Below, one piece after another: positions 45,364 to 55,087 of a DNA stretch of 64,000 nucleotides. The stretch is from CBDFMG01 sp965221205 [NCBI: bacterium] (lineage in GTDB: Bacteria; SM23-31). Positions within the stretch are counted from its first letter, which is position 1, and the number at the start of each line of letters is the position of its first letter. The stretch is taken from positions 248,001 through 312,000 of the forward strand of contig OZ244870.1 in assembly GCA_965221205.1 (NCBI GenBank), read 5' to 3'. The position numbers were made by a program, and so were the translations under genes. The notes under the pieces are model-generated. The model ran no database searches, was not told the origin of the DNA, and saw only the letters and a list, made by a program, of their open reading frames with translations.

Positions 45364-46152
45364 TCATGTCCGAAATTTTCTCATCCGTGCCATTACAGCA
45401 CCAAAAACAGTAAGCAGCAGCTTCCGAGGCATCATTTTGAACCATGCCACAAAGAATTTATTGTGAATTCCGGTAACAACCGAAGCGCTTTTCCCAAGTT
45501 TATTCAATGCTTCCTCTACGACAGGCTCCACTTCCATAGCACCTAATGCACCAAGACCTGTACCGCTCCCAAATTCGGTACGTGTTACGCCTGGTGAAAG
45601 CGACATAACATCAATTCCATGCTGCTTCAATTCATACCATAGTGCTTCTCCCAAATAGAGATTATATGCTTTTGAAGCAGCATAATTCGCAAAAAAGGGA
45701 GTTGCGGCAAACCCCAGCACTGAAGAAAGAAATATCATTCCGCTTTTTTTTCTTTTTGACATCTGCCTGCCAATCAGATGTGCAAGAAGCAGTGGTGCTC
45801 TGCAATTAACATTAATCATGTCGAGTTCACGCTCCAGATTGCTCGACAAAAATGCTCCTCTGTCTCCAAATCCTGCATTATTAACCAATAAGCCAACATT
45901 AAGGGAGGTGATTTCAGGTATAACTGTTGAAATAAAATCGTTTTTTGAAAGATCTGCCTGAATAACGACTGATTTTGTCCCATATTTTTCTTTAAGTTCA
46001 GCAGCCAGCGCCTCTAAACGCTCTTTTCTGCGGGCAATCATGAGGAGATTTAAACCTCTCTCCCCAAGCTGGCGGCAAAATTCGGCTCCGATTCCGGCAG
46101 AGGCACCCGTGACAAGGGCCCAAGGACCATATTTTTCTACAAATGTATTGAT
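45364..46152 (-). CDS. Short-chain dehydrogenase/reductase with no standard start codon
   Basis: The first ATG in frame (46041) would cut off the Rossmann motif. Upstream in the same frame lies VEKYGPWALVTGASAGIGAE, the full TGxxxGxG dinucleotide-binding segment, followed by FCRQLGERGLNLLMIARRKE. The frame continues to just after the tpiA stop, and the natural start appears to be ATC at 46152 (I-NTFVEKYGP), one base away from ATG. The rest is typical of classical SDRs: DLSKNDF, NNAGFGDRGAF, FLSSVLGF (Ser), YAASKAYN (Tyr-x3-Lys) and LSPGVTRTEFGSG. It is probably an oxidoreductase of the DltE/YqjQ-like group. Either a rare start codon or start loss applies. Confidence 0.75.
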   Translation of the reverse strand: MNTFVEKYGPWALVTGASAGIGAEFCRQLGERGLNLLMIARRKERLEALAAELKEKYGTKSVVIQADLSKNDFISTVIPEITSLNVGLLVNNAGFGDRGAFLSSNLERELDMINVNCRAPLLLAHLIGRQMSKRKKSGMIFLSSVLGFAATPFFANYAASKAYNLYLGEALWYELKQHGIDVMSLSPGVTRTEFGSGTGLGALGAMEVEPVVEEALNKLGKSASVVTGIHNKFFVAWFKMMPRKLLLTVFGAVMARMRKFRT

Positions 46153-46170
46153 TGATCTGCCCGGTATATA

Positions 46171-46935
46171 TTAATTGTTTTTGATTCCTGCATCAATTAT
46201 TGCACAGAATGATGAGGATTCAAGGCTGGCACCGCCTACGAGGAGTCCATCAATATCAGGTTTTGAAAGCAGTTCGCCTGCATTATCGGGTGTTACACTT
46301 CCTCCATAGAGGATTGAAATATCATCTGCTAATTTTTTACCGTATGTCTTCGATAATAACGCACGAATATATGCATGCATTTCTTCCGCCTGTTCCGGTG
46401 CTGCCGTTTTTCCGGTTCCAATCGCCCATACCGGTTCGTATGCCACGATAAGGTCGGAGCCATTTTCAACAGATACACCTTTAAGATTTTGTTTGAGCTG
46501 TTGCTTGATCCGACTTTCCGTTTTACTGTTTTCGCGGTCTGTAAGCGTTTCTCCGATACACAAAATCGGTATCAACGGCCCTTCAATAACCCGTTTCATT
46601 TTCAAATTGATGAAAGCATCGGACTCTTTGAATATATGTCTCCGCTCGGAATGACCAACGAGAGTATAGATACAGCCAACGGAGTAAATCATACCATCCG
46701 ATAATTCACCGGTGAATGCACCTTTCTTATCTGAGTGTACATTCTGTGCACCTACTTCTATTTTTGAGTAAGATGTCTCATAAAGAACAGCACTAAAATA
46801 GGGATTAGGAGGCAAAAGAATAACAAGCGGTTCTTCACGAGTGCCCATATAATCAGCAATGCTTCTTGCTAACAGCTGACCTTCTGAAATCGTGAGATTC
46901 ATCTTCCAATTACCGGCAATTATTGTGCGACGCAT
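46171..46935 (-). CDS. tpiA: Triose-phosphate isomerase
   Basis: This glycolytic TIM-barrel enzyme interconverts dihydroxyacetone phosphate and glyceraldehyde 3-phosphate. The ATG at 46935 (MRRTIIAGNWKMNLT) is preferred over a TTG at 46956. Active-site residues are present: the lysine in GNWKMN, the histidine in LVGHSERRHIF, the catalytic glutamate in VAYEPVWAIGTGKTA and the phosphate loops ILYGGSVTPDNA and LLVGGASLES. Length (254 residues) is normal. It lies between the DUF4159 gene and the SDR gene on the same strand. Confidence 0.97.
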   Translation of the reverse strand: MRRTIIAGNWKMNLTISEGQLLARSIADYMGTREEPLVILLPPNPYFSAVLYETSYSKIEVGAQNVHSDKKGAFTGELSDGMIYSVGCIYTLVGHSERRHIFKESDAFINLKMKRVIEGPLIPILCIGETLTDRENSKTESRIKQQLKQNLKGVSVENGSDLIVAYEPVWAIGTGKTAAPEQAEEMHAYIRALLSKTYGKKLADDISILYGGSVTPDNAGELLSKPDIDGLLVGGASLESSSFCAIIDAGIKNN

Positions 46936-47045
46936 AGGCACACCAGCTTTTTTCAAGGTTGAAAGTGACGTGTCATTGAATAATATACAACAGATTGTAC
47001 AAAATAAAATGATTTAATACCTGCATGAACATAAGCACGGTTTTT

Positions 47046-47738
47046 CTACTGCGTAAGTACGTAAACGACAATATTTGTTCCCATTTCAAGAGCAGCTCTG
47101 CGTATTTCTGCCTGATTATCATGAACATCCTGATCTTCCCATCCATCACCGAGATCTGTATTAAACGAATAGAATACTACCATTCGGCCTTCGTGAAACA
47201 GGGCAAAACCTTGTCCCGGCCCGCCGTCGTGCTCATGAATTTTGGGAATACCATTCTGAAAGTCAAAGTGACTGTGATATATTTCATGGTTGAACGGTAA
47301 TTGAATCCACTCTTTGTCGGGAAAAACCTTTCTTATTTCCCTTCTAAAAGATTGGTCCATTCCATAATTATCATCAGCATGCAGAAAACCACCATTTGTT
47401 AAATATATCCGCAGTCTATTAACTTCGTCATCTTTCAGACGGACATTTCCGTGTCCTGTCATATAGATGTATGGATAAGAAAACAGGGCGTCATCCGAGA
47501 TATTGACACGCGCTTCCTGCATATTCACCTTTATATCGGTATTTTCAGCAATAAATTTGAGCAAATTCGGCAACGAAGAAGGATTTGCATACCAGTCTCC
47601 GCCTCCGCCATAATGGAGCCGCGCAAGGATAAATCCCCCGGCAGTGCCTGCATCCTGCCCAAATACACTGGAGCAAATACCCAGTAACAATGTAAAAAAA
47701 AAGATTCTGATTGCTGCTGCTTTTTTTATCATGGCCAT
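47046..47738 (-). CDS. Exported DUF4159 protein
   Basis: This protein has a signal peptide (IRIFFFTLLLGICSSVFGQ) and a DUF4159 domain: FILARLHYGGGGDWYANPSS, YPYIYMTGHGNVRLKDDEV, GGFLHADDNYGMDQSFRREI and FNHEIYHSHFDFQNG. Two nearby ATGs (47738 and 47732) are possible starts. The domain resembles a glutamine-amidotransferase-like fold; its biochemical role is unknown, although family members occur near MoxR/BatA-type stress genes in Bacteroidetes and Planctomycetes. Here it follows thrB closely on the same strand. Confidence 0.88.
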   Translation of the reverse strand: MAMIKKAAAIRIFFFTLLLGICSSVFGQDAGTAGGFILARLHYGGGGDWYANPSSLPNLLKFIAENTDIKVNMQEARVNISDDALFSYPYIYMTGHGNVRLKDDEVNRLRIYLTNGGFLHADDNYGMDQSFRREIRKVFPDKEWIQLPFNHEIYHSHFDFQNGIPKIHEHDGGPGQGFALFHEGRMVVFYSFNTDLGDGWEDQDVHDNQAEIRRAALEMGTNIVVYVLTQ

Positions 47739-47766
47739 AGTTGATAAAGACGTAAAAACATCTGGA

Positions 47767-48678
47767 TTACTTCTTAACCGAAACTCTTGTACCCGCATTG
47801 TCCGATTGAAGTATATGATACTTTGATTGTAATCTGTTGTCCGAAAAGATCCGAACTATATTTTTTGCTATTTTATCTTCATTGTGCGTTGTTAATGCAC
47901 ATACTGTCGGGCCTGATCCGCTTAAAAATAGTCCAACCAGCCCTTTTTCGGGTTTGAGCTTAAGAATATCCTCCATCCCTGGCACCAAGCCTGCTCTATA
48001 GGGCTGATGAAGTTTATCCTTCAATACATGAGAGAGAAGCTCAAATTCTTTTCTTCTGAAACTCTCAAGCACGAGTGATGCACGCTGGAGATTGAAAACA
48101 ATATCTTTAATTCCGTATTTCCCCGGTAAAATGCCTCGTGCTTTTTTTGTGGAAACATGAAATTCAGGGATCACAAAGACCAAGGAAAGCTCATTTGGAA
48201 ATCTCTGCTTTAAATATTCTACGTTGCCGCCCTCTGTCTGCATAGCGGCCGTAAGACCGCCGATAAAAGAAGGGCATATATTATCGGGATGTCCTTCAAT
48301 TTTGATTGCTTCGTCCAGAAGTTCCTGGTCGGAAAGTTTCAAACCACCCAAATAGTTAGCAGTGATCACACCTGCAATTATCGCTGTTCCGCTGCTTCCA
48401 AGACCGCGCGAAACAGGAATTTCGTTTTTAATATGAATTTTATAACCGGGAACGGGCAAGCCACGATCTTTAAACATTTTTTCTAATGCGAAAGTGATGT
48501 AATTTTGCGATTTTGATTTTTTGACTATCTCACTGCCTTCACCAACAAATGAAACCTCTTGAACCGTGCCGGTACATTTTTCAGCTTTCACATTTAAATA
48601 CAGCTTGAGGGCAAGTCCGAAAACGTCGAATCCTGCCGCTAAGTTGCTCGTACTCGCTGGAATTTTAATCGATACCAT
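47767..48678 (-). CDS. thrB: Homoserine kinase
   Basis: This 303-residue GHMP kinase phosphorylates homoserine in threonine synthesis. Features are the N-terminal IKIPASTSNLAAGFDVFGLAL, the P-loop PVSRGLGSSGTAIIAG, the HPDNICPSFIGGLTAA segment and the C-terminal GLFLSGSGPTVCAL. The start gives the usual short N-terminus. Its stop lies about 30 bp from the DUF4159 start on the same strand. Other threonine genes are not in the window. Confidence 0.95.
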   Translation of the reverse strand: MVSIKIPASTSNLAAGFDVFGLALKLYLNVKAEKCTGTVQEVSFVGEGSEIVKKSKSQNYITFALEKMFKDRGLPVPGYKIHIKNEIPVSRGLGSSGTAIIAGVITANYLGGLKLSDQELLDEAIKIEGHPDNICPSFIGGLTAAMQTEGGNVEYLKQRFPNELSLVFVIPEFHVSTKKARGILPGKYGIKDIVFNLQRASLVLESFRRKEFELLSHVLKDKLHQPYRAGLVPGMEDILKLKPEKGLVGLFLSGSGPTVCALTTHNEDKIAKNIVRIFSDNRLQSKYHILQSDNAGTRVSVKK

Positions 48679-48988
48679 AGGAGGAAATTCGATTGATTTG
48701 TTTATTGTAATTCATTAAGTTGGTTTCACTGTTTCGAAGAAGAAAGAACAGCAGCTCAGTTCACTGCTCAGTTCACTGATTGTTGAACACAATGTGAGGA
48801 ATTGTTCAGTATTATGAACTTTTTTCAGTAAAAATCGTTATTATTGTTTGAAACAAGGGGGGAAAATATACATAATTATTGAGCCATACACAATGAAATA
48901 GAGAGAAAGTATTTATAAATATGATCTACATCAAATTCCATTAAGTGCATTACCAATTACATAGTAACTCCTGATTAATTAACAAAAA
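48679..48988. other. Divergent intergenic region between thrB and ogt
   Basis: This stretch must hold the promoters of thrB (minus) and the alkyltransferase gene (plus). A short tandem repeat, GCTCAGTTCACT twice, occurs near 48752-48776. No gene is visible. Confidence 0.45.
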
Positions 48989-49513
48989 ATGGAACAAAAA
49001 CATATGACACGGATGAGAGCATTATCCCATTCAACATATAGATCTCCCGTTGGTGTACTGCACATTGGAGCTACCCAGCACGGAATCTGCTCCATAACCT
49101 GGAACAGTGAAAAGTGGCAACAGTATATTAAAAAAACTGTACAATCGTCCGACATAGAGATTTCCGATGATGAATTACCGTTTGAACAGATAAAAACTGA
49201 GCTTGAGCACTATTTTCAGGGTTCTCTCAGAAAATTCACAACTCCTGTCGATCTGTTTAACCTGACTCATTTCGAAAACAAAGTCCTGCATACCACACAA
49301 CAAATCGGATACGGATCAGTACTGTCGTATCAGGAAATTGGTGTCCGCATCGGTTCAGCTCAGTCGTCTCGTGCTGTCGGTAACGCATTAGGGAAAAATC
49401 CTGTTCCGATTATTGTTCCATGTCACCGGGTTATAAAAACAGACGGTACACTCGGTGGTTTCGGTGGAGGATTGAATGTGAAAGAATACTTACTACACCT
49501 TGAGCAGCAGTAA
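48989..49513 (+). CDS. ogt: Methylated-DNA--protein-cysteine methyltransferase
   Basis: This 174-residue suicide repair protein transfers the alkyl group from O6-alkylguanine to its own cysteine. The active-site region is complete: IGYGSVLSYQEIGVRIGSAQ, AVGNALGKNPVPIIVPCHRV (PCHR cysteine) and IKTDGTLGGFGGGL. The N-terminal domain is of the short Ogt type, without an Ada domain. It is divergently transcribed from thrB and precedes the Ig-like lipoprotein gene by about 27 bp, so the two may share a transcript. Confidence 0.94.
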   Translation: MEQKHMTRMRALSHSTYRSPVGVLHIGATQHGICSITWNSEKWQQYIKKTVQSSDIEISDDELPFEQIKTELEHYFQGSLRKFTTPVDLFNLTHFENKVLHTTQQIGYGSVLSYQEIGVRIGSAQSSRAVGNALGKNPVPIIVPCHRVIKTDGTLGGFGGGLNVKEYLLHLEQQ

Positions 49514-49540
49514 GCAAATAATAGCCGTGAAATTATTAAT

Positions 49541-51337
49541 ATGGTAAACAGCAGAGTAAGAATTGCTTTGAGTGCTAGAGAATATCTTGAATTTAAAACC
49601 AAAAAAGGGTACTTTATAATTCTTCAATGCGGCATTGTATCATCATTCCTTATGTTTTCCCTCAATTGCGCTGTGCAAGGCTCACCCTCAGGGGGGCCAA
49701 GAGATGAAATACCACCGACCATATTCGAAACATTCCCTGCACCGGGAGACACCCTTATCTCGCCAGAGACAACCGTATCGGTGATTTTTTCGGAAAACAT
49801 GGAACGGGAATCAGTACTTTCTGCTCTATTTATTTCTCCGGCAACGTCTATTGTGCCGAATTATTCATGGAAAGGTGAACGCCTCAACATAGATTTTGCA
49901 GAACTGCTCATGCCTGACCAGACCTACGTAATCAGCGTCGGATCTTCTGCACAAGACATGCACAATAATCCTGCAGTTTCTACTCATACTTTTGCATTTT
50001 CCACCGGATTGCATCTTGACCGAGGTGCAATTACCGGAAGAGTATATAAAAGCGGCAGTGATTTTACACTAGAAGGAGAACCAAATGCACTTCTATGGGC
50101 ATACAGATTAGACGGGTCATCATCGCCTATCCCAACTTCACAGAAGGGTACCTATATCACTCAGTCTGATATTGAAGGCAGATTTACATTATCCAATCTT
50201 GCAGATGGAAAATACAGGGTATTTTCATTCACAAACAGTGACAAAGATTTTACTTACTTTATGCGTGGTGATTTTACTGGCTTCCCAGCAGGTGAAGTTT
50301 TTGTGGATGACTCAACAAGCGCTTTTGAAGTAACATTTTTTCCTGTTGCGGCAGACACATTGCCGCTTCAGGTTTCATTTCTTCATTCTCCCGTTAGAGA
50401 GCATATCACCATAACATTCGATAAACCGCTCGATAAAAAAACACTCCATTCTGAAAATTTCACTATCGTTGAACTTCCTGGAGACAGAATCCTTGAAAAT
50501 GGAGTTACTGATTACTTATTCTCCGAACGTACCCCGAGAGATGTAACGCTCTTTTCCAGTATACTTGAGCCGAACAAGGAATATCAAGTAGAAATTGACG
50601 GCATCTCTGACATATTCGGTAACACGATTTCTAACTACAGTGATTCAACTACAAAGTTTGTTGGTACTGTTCTTGATAGTGATGCCGAATTTTTACTTGA
50701 ATCCGTAAGTCCGGAAGATTCTGCTTTGAATGTGCCTGTATATGAACCGTTATCTCTTATTTTCAACAAGCCTACAAACCTGCACTCCATAAGTAATTAT
50801 ACAACCATCACCGATTCATCAGGAAACAGTATTGCAGGTGTATTTTCAGAGGAGACCTCCTCACATTTTACGTTTGTACCTGAAGATAAATTGTGGCAAC
50901 CAGATATGAAGTATTTTATGGCTTTAATTGCGGATTCAATAACGAGCACCGATGAATACGTTTTAAATCACTCTGACACACTCTATACATTTTCTACGCT
51001 TGGCCTGACGAAAACAGGTTTAATATTAGGCAATGTAACTGTTGAAGGAAATTATGGCGGACATCCAATTGTTGTGAGTGCTCAACCTATGAATAATTCA
51101 AGAATGCAAACAGTCATACAAACATTAGAAGAGCCGGGGCAATATCTGTTTAACGGATTATTACCTGGTGAATATCTTGTGTCAGCCTTTGTTGACAGAA
51201 ATCGTGATGAGCGGTGGTTTCAGGGGATGCTTATACCTTACAAACCATCGGAACCTTTTACAATGTATGCCGAACCGGTTACCGTACGTCAAGGTATCGA
51301 CAATGTGGGAATAGATATTAAATTAAATGAATACTAA
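49541..51337 (+). CDS. Lipoprotein with SbsA-type Ig-like domains
   Basis: This 598-residue protein has a hydrophobic signal segment (FIILQCGIVSSFLMFSL) ending at a lipobox cysteine (SLNC), then QGSPSGGPRDEIPPTIFETF, the start that is almost universal in the Bacteroidetes/FCB Ig-like lipoproteins. Domains of about 100 residues follow: a first SbsA Ig-like (Big_5) domain to about residue 145, a carboxypeptidase-regulatory-like segment (GRFTLSNLADGKYRVFSF), two further Ig-like domains (VSPEDSALNVPVYEPLSLIF) and a final carboxypeptidase-regulatory-like domain (GQYLFNGLLPGEYLVSAFVD). It should be anchored in the outer membrane; the role is unknown. Confidence 0.82.
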   Translation: MVNSRVRIALSAREYLEFKTKKGYFIILQCGIVSSFLMFSLNCAVQGSPSGGPRDEIPPTIFETFPAPGDTLISPETTVSVIFSENMERESVLSALFISPATSIVPNYSWKGERLNIDFAELLMPDQTYVISVGSSAQDMHNNPAVSTHTFAFSTGLHLDRGAITGRVYKSGSDFTLEGEPNALLWAYRLDGSSSPIPTSQKGTYITQSDIEGRFTLSNLADGKYRVFSFTNSDKDFTYFMRGDFTGFPAGEVFVDDSTSAFEVTFFPVAADTLPLQVSFLHSPVREHITITFDKPLDKKTLHSENFTIVELPGDRILENGVTDYLFSERTPRDVTLFSSILEPNKEYQVEIDGISDIFGNTISNYSDSTTKFVGTVLDSDAEFLLESVSPEDSALNVPVYEPLSLIFNKPTNLHSISNYTTITDSSGNSIAGVFSEETSSHFTFVPEDKLWQPDMKYFMALIADSITSTDEYVLNHSDTLYTFSTLGLTKTGLILGNVTVEGNYGGHPIVVSAQPMNNSRMQTVIQTLEEPGQYLFNGLLPGEYLVSAFVDRNRDERWFQGMLIPYKPSEPFTMYAEPVTVRQGIDNVGIDIKLNEY

Positions 51338-51475
51338 TTTTAATGCAATATTGAATTTTTACCTGCTCCTTGCTCCTATATAATAAGAAAATATAGTGTA
51401 TATTACTTCGCAAATACTAACAAATGGAGAGATTACTCCTGCTGTTCATGTGCTCAACAGAGGTAATGTGAATAA

Positions 51476-52273
51476 ATGAAATTGCAATTTGACAAATACT
51501 CCGTACACGGCAACGATTTTCTCGTATTCGACAATAGAGAGAGTCAAATTTCCACACAGGCATGTTGTCTTTTTAAGAAGATATGCGCACGAAGAACATC
51601 AGTTGGTGCGGACGGAGTAATATTGATTTCAACAGAGAGGCCTGATTTCTGCGTCAGGTTTTATAATCCTGACGGAAATCCTGCTCTTATGTGCGGAAAT
51701 GGGTCGCGCGCTGCAGTAGATTTCGCCCGAAAAAGGAAAATTATTGAACATGAAGCAGAATTTTCGGTTAATAATGTAGCCCATAGAGTGAAATTTGGAG
51801 AAAATCAATCTATCGGTATTGAGCTTCATGTTGAGGACATTGCTTGTAAAAGCTATGCATTTAACTACGAAAACAGAAAATATACTGGCTATTTGTGCGA
51901 CTCGGGTGTGCCGCATATAGTTTTTCTTGACTTGGATATATCAGACGATGCGTTTCTGCCGTTCGCTCAACACATCCGATGTGCACCACAGTGGAGTCTG
52001 CAAGGAGTAAACGTCAATTCAGTTCGCCTTATCGACAAAAACACGATCACGATTAAAACATATGAACGGGGTGTTGAAGATTTTACTTTATCATGCGGAA
52101 CCGGCGCAGTTGCTTCTGCTTGTGTAGTAGAACAGGAACGGGCAATGTTAAAGCCCATCAAAGTTCGTTCTGAGGAAGGGACTCTACTTATTACCGGATC
52201 GGATAATGCCCACTCACTCTGGCTCTGGGGCAGTGTTACGAAAGTATATTCCGGTATCATCGATGATGCTTGA
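51476..52273 (+). CDS. dapF: Diaminopimelate epimerase
   Basis: This 265-residue enzyme interconverts LL- and meso-diaminopimelate for lysine and peptidoglycan synthesis. Both catalytic cysteines are in place: MCGNGSRAAVDFAR (first) and ERGVEDFTLSCGTGAVASA (second), along with the N-terminal KYSVHGNDFLVFDN, GADGVILIS and FYNPDGNPAL motifs. The expected GxEVGETLACGTG-type segment is somewhat divergent (GVEDFTLSCGTG). It is followed by the sugar nucleotidyltransferase gene with about 40 bp between. Confidence 0.93.
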   Translation: MKLQFDKYSVHGNDFLVFDNRESQISTQACCLFKKICARRTSVGADGVILISTERPDFCVRFYNPDGNPALMCGNGSRAAVDFARKRKIIEHEAEFSVNNVAHRVKFGENQSIGIELHVEDIACKSYAFNYENRKYTGYLCDSGVPHIVFLDLDISDDAFLPFAQHIRCAPQWSLQGVNVNSVRLIDKNTITIKTYERGVEDFTLSCGTGAVASACVVEQERAMLKPIKVRSEEGTLLITGSDNAHSLWLWGSVTKVYSGIIDDA

Positions 52274-52315
52274 TTTGTTATTGAAAGATTGTCACCATTT
52301 TCACGGGAGAAAATT

Positions 52316-53404
52316 ATGCACGCACTCATAATTGCGGGTGGTTCAGGAAAACGTTTTTGGCCTATGAGCAGAACAAAAAACCCAAAACAATTTCTGAACC
52401 TATTCGGTGAGACAAGCATGATCCAGATGACTTACGAGCGTCTTACGCCGCTTGTTAAGCCGGAGAACATCCTTGTCATAACGAATAAAGAGCAAAAAGC
52501 ACTTGCCGCTCAACACCTTCCAGAGCTGCCGGACGGCAATATTGTCGGTGAACCTCTCAGCAGGAATACGGCACCCTGCATCGGACTTGGTGCTATGTTA
52601 GCGGCACTCAAAAATCCTGATGAAGTGCAAATCGTATTACCTGCAGACCATCTCATTCAGGATGTGGATGAATTCCGCAGGATCCTCAAACTAGGTGTGG
52701 ATCTGGCAATCGAAAAGGAGTGTCTCATTACCATCGGGATTAATCCGACCCGACCTGAAACCGGTTACGGATATATTCAGACAAATCCACAAGCAACTCC
52801 GAATGTGCTTTCGGAAAAATACAGCAATCAAGGCGTACAAAAAGTAAAAACTTTTGCCGAGAAACCGAATCTGGAAACCGCAAAACGTTTTTTGGAAAGT
52901 GGAGATTTCTTGTGGAACAGCGGTATTTTTATCTGGAAAACCAAGTCAATTCTTCAGGCATTAGACGAGTTTGTTCCCGGTTTATACGACAGCTTGATGA
53001 ATATAAAAAATGAAATAGGAAAGCCGGGATTCAGTAAAGCATTACTCACTGCTTACCGGCAGATAAAAAGTATATCCATAGATTATGCGGTAATGGAGAA
53101 ATCTGATAACGTATTTGTCCTCAAGGGCGATTTCGGTTGGAGTGATGTAGGAAATTGGGAAGAGTTTTATAAGGTTAATTCAAAAGACAAAGATGGCAAC
53201 ATCATATTAGGTTCGGGTGTGCTACGGGACTCCAGTAACAACCTTATCATATCAGACAAACCGTTTGTGGCGGGTATCGGTCTCAAAGATATGGTAATCG
53301 TACAATCAAATAATGTTCTCCTTGTTTGTCCACGTGACCGTTCTCAGGATGTCAAAGAAATTGTTGATTATTTATCACGTCAGGACATGAATAAAATCCT
53401 GTAA
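52316..53404 (+). CDS. manC: Mannose-1-phosphate guanylyltransferase
   Basis: The ATG at 52316 follows GGGAG and is preferred to the frame start at 52289. The product (362 residues) contains the nucleotidyltransferase signature LIIAGGSGKRFWPMSRTKNP, KQFLNLFGETSMIQMT, EPLSRNTAPCIGLGA, VLPADHLI, FAEKPNLETAKRFL, WNSGIFIW and GDFGWSDVGNWEEF. It makes GDP-mannose from mannose 1-phosphate and GTP, a precursor of polysaccharides. It lacks the C-terminal phosphomannose isomerase domain of ManC/AlgA fusions, giving the shorter type. It is the last intact backbone gene before the second accessory region. Confidence 0.92.
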   Translation: MHALIIAGGSGKRFWPMSRTKNPKQFLNLFGETSMIQMTYERLTPLVKPENILVITNKEQKALAAQHLPELPDGNIVGEPLSRNTAPCIGLGAMLAALKNPDEVQIVLPADHLIQDVDEFRRILKLGVDLAIEKECLITIGINPTRPETGYGYIQTNPQATPNVLSEKYSNQGVQKVKTFAEKPNLETAKRFLESGDFLWNSGIFIWKTKSILQALDEFVPGLYDSLMNIKNEIGKPGFSKALLTAYRQIKSISIDYAVMEKSDNVFVLKGDFGWSDVGNWEEFYKVNSKDKDGNIILGSGVLRDSSNNLIISDKPFVAGIGLKDMVIVQSNNVLLVCPRDRSQDVKEIVDYLSRQDMNKIL

Positions 53405-53419
53405 TATCCTCATTTTAGA

Positions 53420-53559
53420 ACACCAGTTGCAAGTCCATTGCATCATTTCGCAGTATGTAAAGAAATAATGCTGGCTATGAAGGGCGATCTGCATATTACC
53501 CAAGAAGGAGATAGTGCGGCATTGACTGTTGTGCCTCTTTCTGTAAAAAAAGTTTGAAA
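53420..53559 (+). pseudogene. Histidine kinase C-terminal relic
   Basis: A 45-codon piece reads HHFAVCKEIMLAMKGDLHIT followed by QEGDSAALTVVPLSVKKV and a stop. This is the end of a GHKL ATPase domain of a sensor kinase (the G2-box-distal helix and last strands). Nothing of the kinase remains upstream; the preceding base is manC. Confidence 0.5.
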
Positions 53560-53604
53560 ATAGTGTTTTAAAAAGTAGTATGATATCAGAGGTGATGCTT
53601 AAAA

Positions 53605-54372
53605 ATTAATGGAAGCACCAATACGAAACGGAAAGTTTGCATCAAACTTATCTGAAAACCACGTATTGTAGTTAATTAACGTTTCAACCGCCGCATAGTT
53701 GATCCCTATTCCCAGACCTTGACATCATCTTTGAGACAATAAAGCTGATTCAACCATTTGATGAGAATGATGCGTTGAAAATTCCATCCCCTGTATATAT
53801 TACTTCATTGACTTCACTAATAAGATTTTCGGTAATTGGCAGAGCAATCTGAACAAAATCGCGAAAATATGTGAATCCGATTCCGTACGGTTCATAAGTA
53901 ATACCTCGAACTTCATTTTCCGGCTTCGGTGTTTCATTCGACTGCTTGTGAAGATAATGAGTAACGCTGCCCGACTTTATCCATGACTATATCGGGCACC
54001 CCCTTCGGAATAAGGACTATCCTATTCTCCTCAGGCTCACCTTCCATAACCTTGGAAATAATGCGAACCACACAATACTCCTGGAAAACCTGCGTTACCT
54101 GTTCTGTGCTACTGTGCCGAAAAATTCCGATTCCGTGCTGTATTGAATGCGAATAAAGGGAAGCCGTTTTGCTTTTTCAAAGGAAAGATTATAGACCACA
54201 TACTCTTTGATGCCGTCATTTGCCCCGACGTTCAGTATGTAAAGATTACCGACTACCGACTTTTTTCAGCAAATAATCGTGATGTTCTTGTGCATATGCT
54301 GTGCCGAAAAGCGTGAGACTCACCAGAAGTGTTCACAGGAGCGTGTAAAACCTTGTTTTTTGTTGAATTATC
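53605..54372 (-). pseudogene. Decayed gene for an exported protein
   Basis: On the minus strand an ATG at about 54372 starts MIIQQKTRFYTLL, a stop, and TLLVSLTLFGTAYAQEHHDY, clearly a signal peptide. Pieces of the mature protein continue in alternating frames (NLYILNVGANDGIKEYVVYN, KAKRLPFIRIQYSTESEFFG, IVLIPKGVPDIVMDKVG) down to about 53605. Many stops and frameshifts interrupt it. The family is not recognised. Confidence 0.6.
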
Positions 54373-54382
54373 ATAAGTTTTT

Positions 54383-54913
54383 TTAAAAATCGAGTGCTTT
54401 TTGCCGGGACTCAACTGTATCGAGAAATGTAAGATATTTCGGCTTTTTCAAATGTCCTTTTATTACAGGTAATTTCTGCTTCGGAATCTTAGTTTTCCAG
54501 TAAAGTCTTTCAGGACTGCCTTGATGAGCTTGAACTGTGGTAATATCTCTGATGGTATCCATCATTTCTGCAACTTCAGGATCTTGTGTGACAAGTTCAA
54601 CCGAATCGATATTGATTTCTTCAATTACAATGTCGGGAGTCCACTTTAAACCGCCGAATTGAGAAGAGTATATTTCTTCTTTTCTGTTTACAGAGACAAG
54701 CCGATTAATTATTTTGTATATCTCATCATATCTGTTTGTCATACTGTACAAATAGCACAACTCATAGAGCTGTTTTAACTCATGAGGACTTTCTCTCATA
54801 GTGTCTGCCTGGCACATGAGCGTGTTAATCATGCTCTGTATCATCTGTGCATCTTTCTTCTCACAGGCACTCAGAATATGTTTGTATTGGTATTTATGGA
54901 GATACTTGTGCAT
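54383..54913 (-). CDS. Hypothetical helical protein
   Basis: This 176-residue protein starts at an ATG and is uninterrupted. The N-terminal 80 residues look like TPR-type helices (HILSACEKKDAQMIQSMINT, ELCYLYSMTNRYDEIYKII); the rest is polar and includes a basic stretch before the end. There is no signal peptide. It lies just upstream of the decayed exported-protein gene on the same strand, with about 10 bp between, so the two may once have formed an operon. I do not recognise the family. Confidence 0.55.
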   Translation of the reverse strand: MHKYLHKYQYKHILSACEKKDAQMIQSMINTLMCQADTMRESPHELKQLYELCYLYSMTNRYDEIYKIINRLVSVNRKEEIYSSQFGGLKWTPDIVIEEINIDSVELVTQDPEVAEMMDTIRDITTVQAHQGSPERLYWKTKIPKQKLPVIKGHLKKPKYLTFLDTVESRQKALDF

Positions 54914-55087
54914 TAGTTTTGTCGCTCCTTTGCTTGTATTAGTATCGGCAATAGTGAAACAGGACTTAAAATTACTGTTGGAGATTATTACTGGAGAATA
55001 ACTGCAGTCATATTGTTATTTATGCAACATTACTGAATTTATTTTGGTTTGTCAAGTGAAAACTGTGCTGAAACCGCTCATTTCGGA

